Assembly (NCBI GenBank): GCA_043755435.1 | Contig: JAYUSZ010000158.1 | Coordinates: 1-64,000 of the forward strand | Reading direction: 5' to 3' | Origin: JANXSF01 sp043755435 | GTDB lineage: Bacteria > Acidobacteriota > Terriglobia > Bryobacterales > Bryobacteraceae | Length of the DNA: 64,000 bases | Shown: positions 45,160-53,397 of the stretch, in pieces | Numbering within the stretch: the stretch's first letter is position 1 | How the letters are laid out: the number at the start of each line of letters is the position of its first letter | The notes under the pieces: generated by a model | Database searches by the model: none | Told to the model about the DNA's origin: nothing | What the model saw: only the letters and a program-made list of their open reading frames with translations | Program-made: the position numbers and the translations under genes

Positions 45160-45897
45160 ATGGCAACGGCAGAATTAGCGACTAACGCGAAAGGGTTACA
45201 ACTTCGCCAGGATAAGATTGTCATCCGGACCTACGATCTTTGGAAGACCTATCAAATGGGCGATCAGACAATCAACGCCGTTTCTGGTGTTGACATTGAG
45301 ATTAAGCGTGGCGAGTACGTTGCCATTATGGGTCCATCGGGTTCGGGAAAATCGACTCTTATGAACTTGATTGGCTGTCTGGACAGTCCATCTAAGGGCG
45401 ACTATTACATTAACGGCAATCTGGTCAGCGAAATGAACGACGACCAGTTGGCCCATATTCGCAATAAAGAAGTTGGGTTCGTTTTTCAAACCTTCAACCT
45501 GCTGGCAAGAGCCACTTCATTGCATAATGTGGAACTGCCGCTGATTTATGCTGGAATTGATAGCAAAACGCGTATTGAAAGGGCCACCCAGGCATTGCGG
45601 CAAGTGGATCTGTTTGAGCGCATGTATCACAAACCCAACGAGCTTTCCGGTGGACAGCGGCAACGCGTAGCTATTGCCCGGGCTTTGGTGACCAATCCGT
45701 CAATTCTGCTTGCTGACGAACCGACTGGAGCGCTCGATTCCACCACTGGTATTGAAATTATGGGCTTGTTTGAGCGCCTGTATCAGCAGGGCAATACGAT
45801 TATTCTGGTTACCCACGAACATGACATTGCCATGCATGCTAATCGCGTGATCTTCATTCGCGACGGTAGGATTGAGCGCGACGAGAAGATTAAATAA
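45160..45897 (+). CDS. ABC transporter ATPase, MacB/LolD type
   Basis: A 245-residue ABC ATPase. Walker A is GPSGSGKST (58-66), the Q-loop VGFVFQTFNLL, signature LSGGQRQRVAIARAL, Walker B LLADEPTGALD, and the H-loop VTHEHD. The LADEPTGALDS type places it with LolD/MacB/FtsE ATPases that work with FtsX-like permeases. It follows the adaptor gene closely, yet the next gene is on the opposite strand and overlaps its end by 8 bp, so the permease must lie elsewhere. Confidence 0.93.
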   Translation: MATAELATNAKGLQLRQDKIVIRTYDLWKTYQMGDQTINAVSGVDIEIKRGEYVAIMGPSGSGKSTLMNLIGCLDSPSKGDYYINGNLVSEMNDDQLAHIRNKEVGFVFQTFNLLARATSLHNVELPLIYAGIDSKTRIERATQALRQVDLFERMYHKPNELSGGQRQRVAIARALVTNPSILLADEPTGALDSTTGIEIMGLFERLYQQGNTIILVTHEHDIAMHANRVIFIRDGRIERDEKIK

Positions 45898-46435
45898 AGA
45901 CAGGCTTTTTTAACTTTTTCATTCCGAGCAGTATCAGGCCTAGCCCCAACATCGCCATGGTTCCGGCTTCAGGCGTCGCTGTAATATTACCTGGCCCATT
46001 AATGCTGTTGTTAGCCGTTCCCGCATCTGTATTCCTGTACCCGGTGGTAACAAGCACATAGGTGCCGATTGTAAGCGAGGAACTGAAACCAGATTGGCCA
46101 ATGAACCCTAAATCATCGTTGCCATCGATTGCGTTCAACAGTGGATTCAGTGGATTAAACGACGTCCTGTAAAGCAGGGTGTAGTTATCCCAATTCACAG
46201 GGCTGGTGGAAAGGCTGTTGAAAGTATAGCTTCCTGCCAGGTCAATTGAAAAGGTCCGTGCCGAGTATGCAACTGCCGTTCCCAACGCGGAAAGACCCAG
46301 TGGCGTTCCTCCCGCCGGATTTGCTATGGGCCTGTTAAAGGTCGGCTGCCCCGTAGTTACCACGGTGTAACTAAAACTGCCTGCATAAAGAGGCGAGAGC
46401 GTCGCGAACGCGATAACTAGGTATCGATTTCTCAT
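45890..46435 (-). CDS. PEP-CTERM-like exported protein
   Basis: A 181-residue secreted protein: signal peptide (MRNRYLVIAFATLSPLYAGS), beta-rich body, C-terminal TPEAGTMAMLGLGLILLGMK followed by KLKK. The tail has the layout of a PEP-CTERM signal, though the motif is TPEA rather than the usual VPEP. It overlaps the end of the ABC ATPase gene tail to tail by 8 bp. No similarity to the other PEP-CTERM proteins in the window apart from the tail. Confidence 0.75.
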   Translation of the reverse strand: MRNRYLVIAFATLSPLYAGSFSYTVVTTGQPTFNRPIANPAGGTPLGLSALGTAVAYSARTFSIDLAGSYTFNSLSTSPVNWDNYTLLYRTSFNPLNPLLNAIDGNDDLGFIGQSGFSSSLTIGTYVLVTTGYRNTDAGTANNSINGPGNITATPEAGTMAMLGLGLILLGMKKLKKPVFI

Positions 46436-46734
46436 TGGTGATTCCTTTTCCGAACTTCTCGTCTGCTAATACTTTCTACTAATCCTCGATACTTCGGAAG
46501 TAGGGCAATTCCTAAATCCCAAACTGAACTTTCTTAGCTAACCCCAAGTTTTTGAGCTGGAACTAAACCTTCGGACTAAGAAACCGAAACAGCAATCAGG
46601 TATCGATTTATTTTTGTTGCAGCACATCCATATTCACTTTGTCTTATCCCGCGCATTACTTGAACTAGTGTATTTCCTATATTCGGAGTCAAGTTTTCCT
46701 AGCACTTGACCGATTCATCTCCCACTCGGTACCC

Positions 46735-48264
46735 ATGGGGGATACAATACTTAGTGTGCTAAACCGACGAAATTTTCTTCGCACCGCAGCTGCGGCTCCC
46801 ATGTTTGCTGCCACTGCATCGAAACCCAATGTTATTGTGATTTTGGCGGATGACATTGGCTATGGAGACCTTAGCTGCTATGGCGCTACGAAGGTAAAGA
46901 CACCTAACCTGGACCTGCTTGCAAAGAAAGGGCTACGCTTCACTGATGCCCACGCTGCCGCAGCTACTTGCACCCCTACCCGGTACGCGATGATGACCGG
47001 CCAATACGCCTTTCGTAAAAAGGGCACAAACATCCTTCCAGGTGACGCGAACATCATCGTAGAACCAGGCCAAACCACGGTGCAATCGGTCTTCAAGAAA
47101 GCAGGATATGCAACCGGAGCTGTTGGGAAATGGCATCTGGGGTTGGGTAAGAAAACAATTGATTGGAATACCGATATCAAACCCGGGCCATTAGAAATTG
47201 GATTTGATTATGCATTTCTTATTCCGGCTACGGGGGACCGCGTTCCCTGCGTTTACGTTGAGAACCATCGTGTGGTTGGGCTCGACCCGAAAGACCCGAT
47301 CACAGTGAATTATCAGGATCGAATCGGAACCGAGCCGACGGGTAAGGAACGACCTGATCTTCTGAAAATGAAGCTTTCCAATGGCCACGATCAAACCATT
47401 GTCAACGGCATCAGCCGCATTGGGTATATGACTGGAGGCAAGAAAGCACTATGGGTAGATGAGGATATGGCCAAAACCATTACCGGTAAAGCCGTGGATT
47501 TCATCACCCGGAATCAAAAGAAGCCATTCTACTTATATTTCGCCACGCACGATATTCATGTTCCGCGGGTTCCTGAGGCTCGCTTCAAAGGATCGAGCGG
47601 CTGCGGCGTTCGTTGCGATGCCATTCAGGAACTGGATTGGTCGGTGGGCCAGATCATGGCTACTTTGGAACGGCTGAAATTGGCTGAGAATACGTTGCTG
47701 ATCTTCACCAGTGACAACGGAGCGGTGATTGACGATGGGTACGCCGATGGATCAGTTGAAAACGCGAATGGTCATCAGGCAAGCGGTGTTCTACGTGGCG
47801 GCAAGTACAGCATGTATGAGGGTGGAACGCGGCTACCGTTCATTGCAAGGTGGCCAGCGCGGATCAAGGCTGGGGAATCCAGCGCCTTGGTGTGCCAGGT
47901 GGACTTGATGGCTAGTTTTGCGGCGCTGACCGGCGCGAAACTATCGGGAGAAGATGGACCTGACAGTTTCAATATGCTGCCTGCGCTGCTGGGGGAATCG
48001 CAACAAGGTCGAGATTATTTAGTGGAGCAGGCGGCGGGGCTCTCCATTCGAAAGGGAAATTGGAAGCTGGTTCCGAAGAGACCTGGGATGGATGGGAAGA
48101 AGGGAAATGGCCGGCGAGCTCCAGAAGGTTTGGAAACGGAGTTGTTTGATTTGTCCAAGGATCTTGGGGAGCAGAACAATATAGCGGCCAGTCACCCGGA
48201 AATTGTGCAGGAGATGTCTGAGTTACTGGCTAAAGTTCGAGATGGTGGACGGAGCAGGCCCTAA
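46735..48264 (+). CDS. Tat-exported sulfatase
   Basis: A 509-residue arylsulfatase-family enzyme (type I, formylglycine dependent). The leader NRRNFLRTAAAAPMF is a twin-arginine signal. Metal residues D39 and D40 lie in VIVILADDIGYGDLSCYG; the modified cysteine is C79 in CTPTR, the CxPxR motif; GKWHLG and FTSDNG are the other family blocks. It releases sulfate from sulfated sugars or aryl esters; the substrate is unknown. The formylglycine-generating enzyme is not in the window. A GTG at 46756 (LNRRNF) could be the true start. The 3' end overlaps the convergent arsR-type gene by 4 bp. Confidence 0.9.
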   Translation: MGDTILSVLNRRNFLRTAAAAPMFAATASKPNVIVILADDIGYGDLSCYGATKVKTPNLDLLAKKGLRFTDAHAAAATCTPTRYAMMTGQYAFRKKGTNILPGDANIIVEPGQTTVQSVFKKAGYATGAVGKWHLGLGKKTIDWNTDIKPGPLEIGFDYAFLIPATGDRVPCVYVENHRVVGLDPKDPITVNYQDRIGTEPTGKERPDLLKMKLSNGHDQTIVNGISRIGYMTGGKKALWVDEDMAKTITGKAVDFITRNQKKPFYLYFATHDIHVPRVPEARFKGSSGCGVRCDAIQELDWSVGQIMATLERLKLAENTLLIFTSDNGAVIDDGYADGSVENANGHQASGVLRGGKYSMYEGGTRLPFIARWPARIKAGESSALVCQVDLMASFAALTGAKLSGEDGPDSFNMLPALLGESQQGRDYLVEQAAGLSIRKGNWKLVPKRPGMDGKKGNGRRAPEGLETELFDLSKDLGEQNNIAASHPEIVQEMSELLAKVRDGGRSRP

Positions 48265-48638
48265 GCCACCGGGTCTGACGGAGTGGCCGACGCTGCCCAA
48301 ACGGTACGGGTTTCCTCAATTGCCGTTCGGAGTTCCGCAGCTTGGCTGATGGATGATTCCAGAAAATCGAGACCAGTAAGTAGCCATTGGGCAATCGCAG
48401 GCTGTGACAATCGATAAAATACATGCCGTCCCTCTTTGCGTTCTTCAACCAAACGATGGGATCGCAGAAGCGAAAGGTGCTGGGAAACGGCAGAGTGAGC
48501 CAAGCCCAGCGCCGCTTGCAGTGAGTTCACGTCGCGCTCAGAATCTCGCAATTCCTCAATGATACGAATACGATGCGGGTGAGAAATCACCGAAAGGAGC
48601 TTGGCCAGTTCTTTTGAAGTGTGGGAGCGGTGAGGCAT
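48261..48638 (-). CDS. ArsR-family transcription regulator
   Basis: A 125-residue winged-helix repressor with ISHPHRIRIIEELRDSERDV, the recognition helix region LGLAHSAVSQHLSLLRSHRL and the wing VEERKEGRHVFYRLS. No Cys metal-site (ELCVCDL) is seen, so metal sensing is not indicated. It is divergent from the type I secretion genes, with a 99-bp intergenic region that holds a long imperfect inverted repeat, so those genes are its likely target. Confidence 0.87.
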   Translation of the reverse strand: MPHRSHTSKELAKLLSVISHPHRIRIIEELRDSERDVNSLQAALGLAHSAVSQHLSLLRSHRLVEERKEGRHVFYRLSQPAIAQWLLTGLDFLESSISQAAELRTAIEETRTVWAASATPSDPVA

Positions 48639-48671
48639 CTCATTGCTATGGTAAAAGAATGCCTGCTAAAA

Positions 48672-48734
48672 GTCAAATATTTATTTATACATATATTCAA
48701 ATATCTTGACATCTAGATTATTAAATAATAAGAT
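48672..48734 (+). promoter_or_regulatory. Inverted repeat and promoter for the type I secretion genes
   Basis: A 39-bp imperfect inverted repeat, GTCAA...TTGAC (48672-48710), is followed by TTGACA (48706-48711), 17 bp, and TAAGAT (48729-48734). The operator arm overlaps the -35 box, suiting repression by the divergent ArsR-type protein. The -10 ends 3 bp before the ATG at 48738, so the transcript would begin at or next to the start codon. Confidence 0.55.
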
Positions 48735-48737
48735 AGT

Positions 48738-50408
48738 ATGGAGATGACACACAATTCCGAAAGAAGCCCTTTTTCGAGGCTGCTTGCTTGGTTGACGGGA
48801 GAAAAGACACTTCTCCTCATCACAGTAGTCTACTCCATTGGAATTGGCCTGCTTTCCCTAGTTGTGCCGGTTGCCGTGCAGAGCTTAGTGAATAGTGTGG
48901 CCTTTGGGAATCTGCTGCAGCCCTTAGCCGTGCTGACTCTCATCGTTCTGGCAGGACTTGGTTTTTCAGCCGTATTGCAGGGAATGCGCACCTATGTCGT
49001 AGAGCTATTGCAGCGGCGTGTGCTGGTTTCCATAGCCTCCGATTCCATGAACCGGCTCCTTCGGGCGAAAGTAGAAGCGTTTGATGGCTATCATGGTCCG
49101 GAATTGGTGAACCGATTCCTGGAAGTGGTTACCGTGCAAAAGAGCGGCGCCATGTTGTTAATTGACGGCTTGTCCATTCTGATGCAGACGACCATTGGAA
49201 TGATCCTGCTGGGCGTCTATCATCCCTGGCTGTTAGCCTTTGATATGTTATTGTTGCTGTTCATCCTAATTGTGCTTTTCCCGATGGGGCGAGGCGCGGT
49301 GAAAACAAGCATTTTGGAATCCAAGGCAAAGTATGAATTGGTTGCCTGGCTGGAAGAAATCGCACGATGGCCTGCGCTGTTCAAATCGAACCATGGGCTG
49401 CAGTATGCCACCCATCGTACAGATGAGTTAGTGCAGGATTATCTTACCTATCGCGGCAAACATTTCAGAATTTTATTGCGTCAAATTCTTGGTTCTCTAA
49501 CTATGCAGGCTTTTGCCAGCGCGCTCTTGTTGGGTGTGGGTGGTTGGTTGGTAATTCAAAGGCAGTTGACGTTGGGTCAATTGGTGGCAGCAGAACTGGT
49601 GGTTACTTTGGTGGTAAGCGGCTTCAGTAAGTTTGGGAAGCAGTTGGAAACCTTTTACGATTTAAGCGCGGCAGTAGACAAGCTTGGATACTTGTCCGAT
49701 CTGCCGGCCGAGGAAAGCGGGAAGGAGGAGCTAACTCGTTCCATGAATGGCATCGGCATCACGTTTCGAGATGTCCATTTCACCTATGGGATGGGGAAGC
49801 GCGCCGTACTTGAAAACGCGAATTGGAAATTGGAGGCGGGCGGCAGATACGCCCTCACTGGTACCGGCAAGAGCACCGTCCTGAATTTGATCTTTGGGCT
49901 GCGAACCCCCAATAAGGGCGGCATAGACATTGATTCAATTGAAATCCGCGACTTAAATCTTGACACCTTGCGCTCGCAAATTGCCCTGGTGCGGCAGCCG
50001 GAAATTTTCCAGGGAACGCTAGCCCAGAACTTACGGTTGGTGAGCCCAGGTGCCAGTTCCCATGATTTGCGCGACGCTCTGAACCGGGTGGGGTTGTTGG
50101 AGGATCTGCGCGAATCTTCTGATGGACTGGAAACCAAACTTTCCACTGGAGGCTTGCCGTTTTCACAAGGTCAAGCTACGCGGCTAATGATCGCGCGCGC
50201 AATCCTGAGTAAGCCGCGGCTGCTGATTCTGGATGAATGTCTCGATCTAATTGAAGATCCGGAATTGCGGCAACGGATCCTGACTGATTTGTTTTCGAGG
50301 AACAATCCCTGGACCGTGTTAGTGGTAACCAACAATACCGATGTTAGGGCGCTTTGCGATGCAACATATCTGGTTAAAGACGGCATTTTACAAATGGTGA
50401 GAAACTAA
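48738..50408 (+). CDS. ABC exporter (permease-ATPase) with shortened Walker A
   Basis: A 556-residue half-transporter: five to six membrane helices (residues about 20-300), then an ATPase domain. Family features are FRDVHFTYGMGKRAVLENAN, QIALVRQPEIFQGTLAQNL, signature-like FSQGQATRLMIARAIL and Walker B RLLILDECLD. The P-loop reads YALTGTGKST (371-380): three residues between the two conserved glycines (GxxGxGKS/T) are missing, equal to an in-frame 9-bp deletion. It may hydrolyse ATP poorly. No peptidase domain precedes it. HlyD and TolC genes follow within a few bases, forming a type I secretion set whose substrate is not obvious. Confidence 0.85.
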   Translation: MEMTHNSERSPFSRLLAWLTGEKTLLLITVVYSIGIGLLSLVVPVAVQSLVNSVAFGNLLQPLAVLTLIVLAGLGFSAVLQGMRTYVVELLQRRVLVSIASDSMNRLLRAKVEAFDGYHGPELVNRFLEVVTVQKSGAMLLIDGLSILMQTTIGMILLGVYHPWLLAFDMLLLLFILIVLFPMGRGAVKTSILESKAKYELVAWLEEIARWPALFKSNHGLQYATHRTDELVQDYLTYRGKHFRILLRQILGSLTMQAFASALLLGVGGWLVIQRQLTLGQLVAAELVVTLVVSGFSKFGKQLETFYDLSAAVDKLGYLSDLPAEESGKEELTRSMNGIGITFRDVHFTYGMGKRAVLENANWKLEAGGRYALTGTGKSTVLNLIFGLRTPNKGGIDIDSIEIRDLNLDTLRSQIALVRQPEIFQGTLAQNLRLVSPGASSHDLRDALNRVGLLEDLRESSDGLETKLSTGGLPFSQGQATRLMIARAILSKPRLLILDECLDLIEDPELRQRILTDLFSRNNPWTVLVVTNNTDVRALCDATYLVKDGILQMVRN

Positions 50409-50410
50409 CC

Positions 50411-51715
50411 ATGAACACAAACTCATTACCCATTTCATCAGCTTTGGTTCATTATCCGAACGGCGTCCGGATTATGGCTTTTCTGTTGCTGCTTCTATTT
50501 CTGGTGCTGCCTGTGGTGTTGTTGATGGTCCCGTGGCAGCAGAACGTAACTGGCTCAGGAAAAGTAACCGCGATTCATCCAAGTGACCGGCAACAAACGA
50601 TTGATGCTCCGGTGGATGGCCGTGTTTTGCGTTGGCACGTGGTGGAAGGGACCAGAGTGAAGGAGGGCGATCCCGTTGTGGAAGTTGCCGACCTCGATCC
50701 GTCCTTCATTTTTCGCATAACGCAGGAACGGGAGAATATTGTTCGCAGAATGGAAGCAGCACGTTCCCGTGAGCTTTCGTTAGCAGAGCGGATTGTTGGG
50801 GTAGAAGGTTCCCGCAGGAACTCCTTAGACGCCAACCGCAGCCGCATTGATACTGCTGCAGATCGGGTTGAAGCTGCTCAGAAATCGCTGTCCGCGGCTG
50901 AGGCAACGGTGGTGGCTGACCGGTTGAATTTGGAGCGGCAGAAAAAATTACTCGAAAAAGGTTTGACATCAACCAGGAATCTGGAATTAGCACAGATGGC
51001 ATTCGACCGGGCGCAGGCGGAAGTGGAGCGCTCCAGGGCAGCCGTGAATGCCGAAAAGAATTCAAGAGCAGTACTGAGTGCCGATCAAAGCAAGATTGAG
51101 ACAGATTTCAAATCCTCCATCGAAGACGCCAAGGCCACACGTGCAGCGGCACTGACGGAAGTTGCCAACGCCAATGTGGAGTTGCAAAGAGTGGACGCGC
51201 GCCTGGCCCGTCAACAAACTCAAATCGTCCGTGCGCCCAGGGAAGGAACCATATTTCGATTGCTGGCGCAACCCGGCAGCGAAGTTTTGAAGGCCGGTGA
51301 TCCGGTGGCGTTGATGGTCCCCGATGCTGGCAAAACAGTAGTTGAGATGTTGATGGATGGCAACGATGCTCCGTTGATTACCCCGGGCCGTATGGTCCGC
51401 CTTCAATTTGAAGGTTGGCCTGCCATCCAGTTTGTAGGCTGGCCATCGGTTGCTGTTGGAACATTCGGCGGCAGGGTTCTATTGGTCGATTCCACAGATA
51501 ATGGTCAAGGCAAATTCAGGGTATTGGTGGAGCCGGATCCCAAAGATGAGCCATGGCCATCGGCGCGTTGGCTGCGGCAAGGTGTGAGGACCAACGGTTG
51601 GGTACTGCTGAATGAAGTGAAGCTGGGCTTCGAATTGTGGCGGCAGTTCAATGGGTTCCCTCCAGTGGTATCAATGTCGGAACCTGGCAAGGAAAGCGGA
51701 GGGAAGAAGAAGTGA
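50411..51715 (+). CDS. HlyD-family secretion adaptor
   Basis: A 434-residue membrane-fusion protein: N-terminal helix (FLLLLLFLVLPVVLLMVPW), lipoyl domain (VTAIHPSDRQQTIDAPVDGR, WHVVEGTRVKEGDPVVEVAD), a long Ala/Glu-rich coiled coil (about residues 100-260) and the barrel (APREGTIFRLLAQPGSEVLK). It would bridge the ABC exporter in the inner membrane with the TolC protein. It starts 2 bp after the exporter stop. Confidence 0.9.
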   Translation: MNTNSLPISSALVHYPNGVRIMAFLLLLLFLVLPVVLLMVPWQQNVTGSGKVTAIHPSDRQQTIDAPVDGRVLRWHVVEGTRVKEGDPVVEVADLDPSFIFRITQERENIVRRMEAARSRELSLAERIVGVEGSRRNSLDANRSRIDTAADRVEAAQKSLSAAEATVVADRLNLERQKKLLEKGLTSTRNLELAQMAFDRAQAEVERSRAAVNAEKNSRAVLSADQSKIETDFKSSIEDAKATRAAALTEVANANVELQRVDARLARQQTQIVRAPREGTIFRLLAQPGSEVLKAGDPVALMVPDAGKTVVEMLMDGNDAPLITPGRMVRLQFEGWPAIQFVGWPSVAVGTFGGRVLLVDSTDNGQGKFRVLVEPDPKDEPWPSARWLRQGVRTNGWVLLNEVKLGFELWRQFNGFPPVVSMSEPGKESGGKKK

Positions 51716-53100
51716 AGTTCCTTCTGACATTCCTAATTGCCGGGACGCTACAAGCTGAAGTGTTAACATTGCAGGACCTTTTAGCGCGCGTGCAGAAAAG
51801 CTATCCCCCGTTGCTTGCCGCACTTCAGGATCGAGAAGCGGCCGAAGGTGATCTGCTTACCGCCATGGGGCGCTTCGATACGAATTTTCGCGTACGGCTT
51901 GACGCCGATCAATTCGGCTTTTACGACAACGAGCGCGTTGACGTAGGGGTTGAACAGGCCACTCCGTATTGGGGTTCAACATTCTTCGGCGGATGGCGAA
52001 TCGGAGATGGAAATTTCGCCTCCTACGACGGTAAGCTGGCCACGCGTAGCCTGGGGGAATTTCGCGGCGGTATGCGCCTGCCGCTATTGCGCGACAGGGC
52101 GATTGATTCCCGCAGATCCGATGTTCGCAAAGCAGATTTGAACCGTAGAGTGGCCGCCCTCTCCATTGATCAGCAGAAATTGGTTATTTCGCAAACAGCC
52201 ACTCGACGCTACTGGGATTGGCTGGCCGCAGGGCAGCGGTATGAAGTAGCTCGGCAATTGCTCGATTTGGCGATGAAGCGCAACGACATCCTAAAAGAAG
52301 GCGTGAAGTTGGGGCAGTTGCCTGCGATTGAAGTGCCGGAGAACGAGCGGGCGATTTTACAGCGGCGATCGCAGATTGTTGAAGCGGAGCGAAGTTTGCA
52401 GCAGGTATCGATTGACTTATCTTTGTTCTACCGTGATGATGCCGGGGCACCCTTAATGCCGCAACCATCGCAATTGCCCGTTGGATTTCCACAGATGGTT
52501 GCATTAACCGAAGATTCGTTGAAGCAGGATATTGAAACTGCACTTCGGAGGCGTCCGGAGATTGAACGCTTAATTGTGCAGCGGCAGCAGACGCAGGTGG
52601 ATTTGCAGTTGGCGAAGAACCAGTTGCTGCCGAATTTAGATGTGGGGCTGACCTTCACCCAAGAGGCTGGAGTGGGCAGCGTGAAACGAGGTCCCAGCGA
52701 GCTACGAGGCAGTCTGCAGTTTGATCTGCCCTTTCAGAGGCGAAACGCTCAGGGCCGATTAATGACTTCTGAAGCTCGGATTAGTCAGCTGAACCAACGA
52801 GAGCAGTTCACTCGGGAACAGGTGGTGGCCGAGGTTCAAGACGCTATTTCAGCAGTGCAGACTTCTTATCGCAGGGCGCGCTTGATCTCTGAAGAAGTCA
52901 AGGTTGCCCGTCAATTAGAGGATGCCGAACGGTCTCGCTTTGATTTGGGCGATGGCACTCTGTTTCTGGTGAACTTAAGGGAACAATCAACGTTCGATGC
53001 GGCCGTCAGAGAAGTCTCCGCACAAGCGGATTTTTTCCGGGCAACTGCTGTGTACGAATTGGCAATTGCCGAGGCCTTGGCCCCCACAAAACGGCCTTGA
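51712..53100 (+). CDS. TolC-like outer-membrane efflux protein
   Basis: I start at the GTG at 51712, which overlaps the HlyD stop (GTGA) and gives the signal peptide MKFLLTFLIAGTLQAEV; the longer in-frame reading from 51637 lies inside the HlyD gene. The 463-residue product has the two-fold TolC repeat of long helices (LQDLLARVQKSYPPLLAALQ, RRPEIERLIVQRQQTQVDLQ, LAKNQLLPNLDVGLTFT). It completes the type I secretion or efflux set, forming the outer-membrane duct. Confidence 0.88.
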   Translation: MKFLLTFLIAGTLQAEVLTLQDLLARVQKSYPPLLAALQDREAAEGDLLTAMGRFDTNFRVRLDADQFGFYDNERVDVGVEQATPYWGSTFFGGWRIGDGNFASYDGKLATRSLGEFRGGMRLPLLRDRAIDSRRSDVRKADLNRRVAALSIDQQKLVISQTATRRYWDWLAAGQRYEVARQLLDLAMKRNDILKEGVKLGQLPAIEVPENERAILQRRSQIVEAERSLQQVSIDLSLFYRDDAGAPLMPQPSQLPVGFPQMVALTEDSLKQDIETALRRRPEIERLIVQRQQTQVDLQLAKNQLLPNLDVGLTFTQEAGVGSVKRGPSELRGSLQFDLPFQRRNAQGRLMTSEARISQLNQREQFTREQVVAEVQDAISAVQTSYRRARLISEEVKVARQLEDAERSRFDLGDGTLFLVNLREQSTFDAAVREVSAQADFFRATAVYELAIAEALAPTKRP

Positions 53101-53120
53101 GCCTCCCAAATGTTCTATTC

Positions 53121-53210
53121 GCGAAAATCCGGGACGGGGTTTTAATTCATTTGGGTAATTTCCGTAAGTACAACATCTTCAATGGAATTAAAGCCCCGTC
53201 CGGATTTCGC
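53121..53210. repeat. Palindromic repeat element, copy 1
   Basis: Two 26-28-bp arms (GCGAAAATCCGGGACGGGG... and ...CCCCGTCCGGATTTCGC) enclose a loop with AACATCTTCAA. The arms pair almost completely. A second copy at 55605-55684 shares arms and loop, so this is a repeated element (REP/MITE-like) and not merely a terminator, though it may end transcription of the tolC-type gene as well. Confidence 0.8.
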
Positions 53211-53397
53211 AGGCCGCGCACACTGCGGTCCCAGGCCAGCCAACACAAGTGAATTAAGAGATTAGCTAAGAGCTGGTTGAATTCAATACAATCCCGACTT
53301 GTCTTTCACCCATCGCCATCGGTAGTATAAACAAGCAGGCTAAAATAGCCGAAGACTGTGCAGTGGTACGCGCAGAACCAAGGTATCGAAGTTTTTA

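Noticed and set aside
51637..51711. Extended N-terminus of the TolC-like protein
   Set aside because: Lies within the HlyD gene; the signal peptide begins at the GTG at 51712, which overlaps the HlyD stop.
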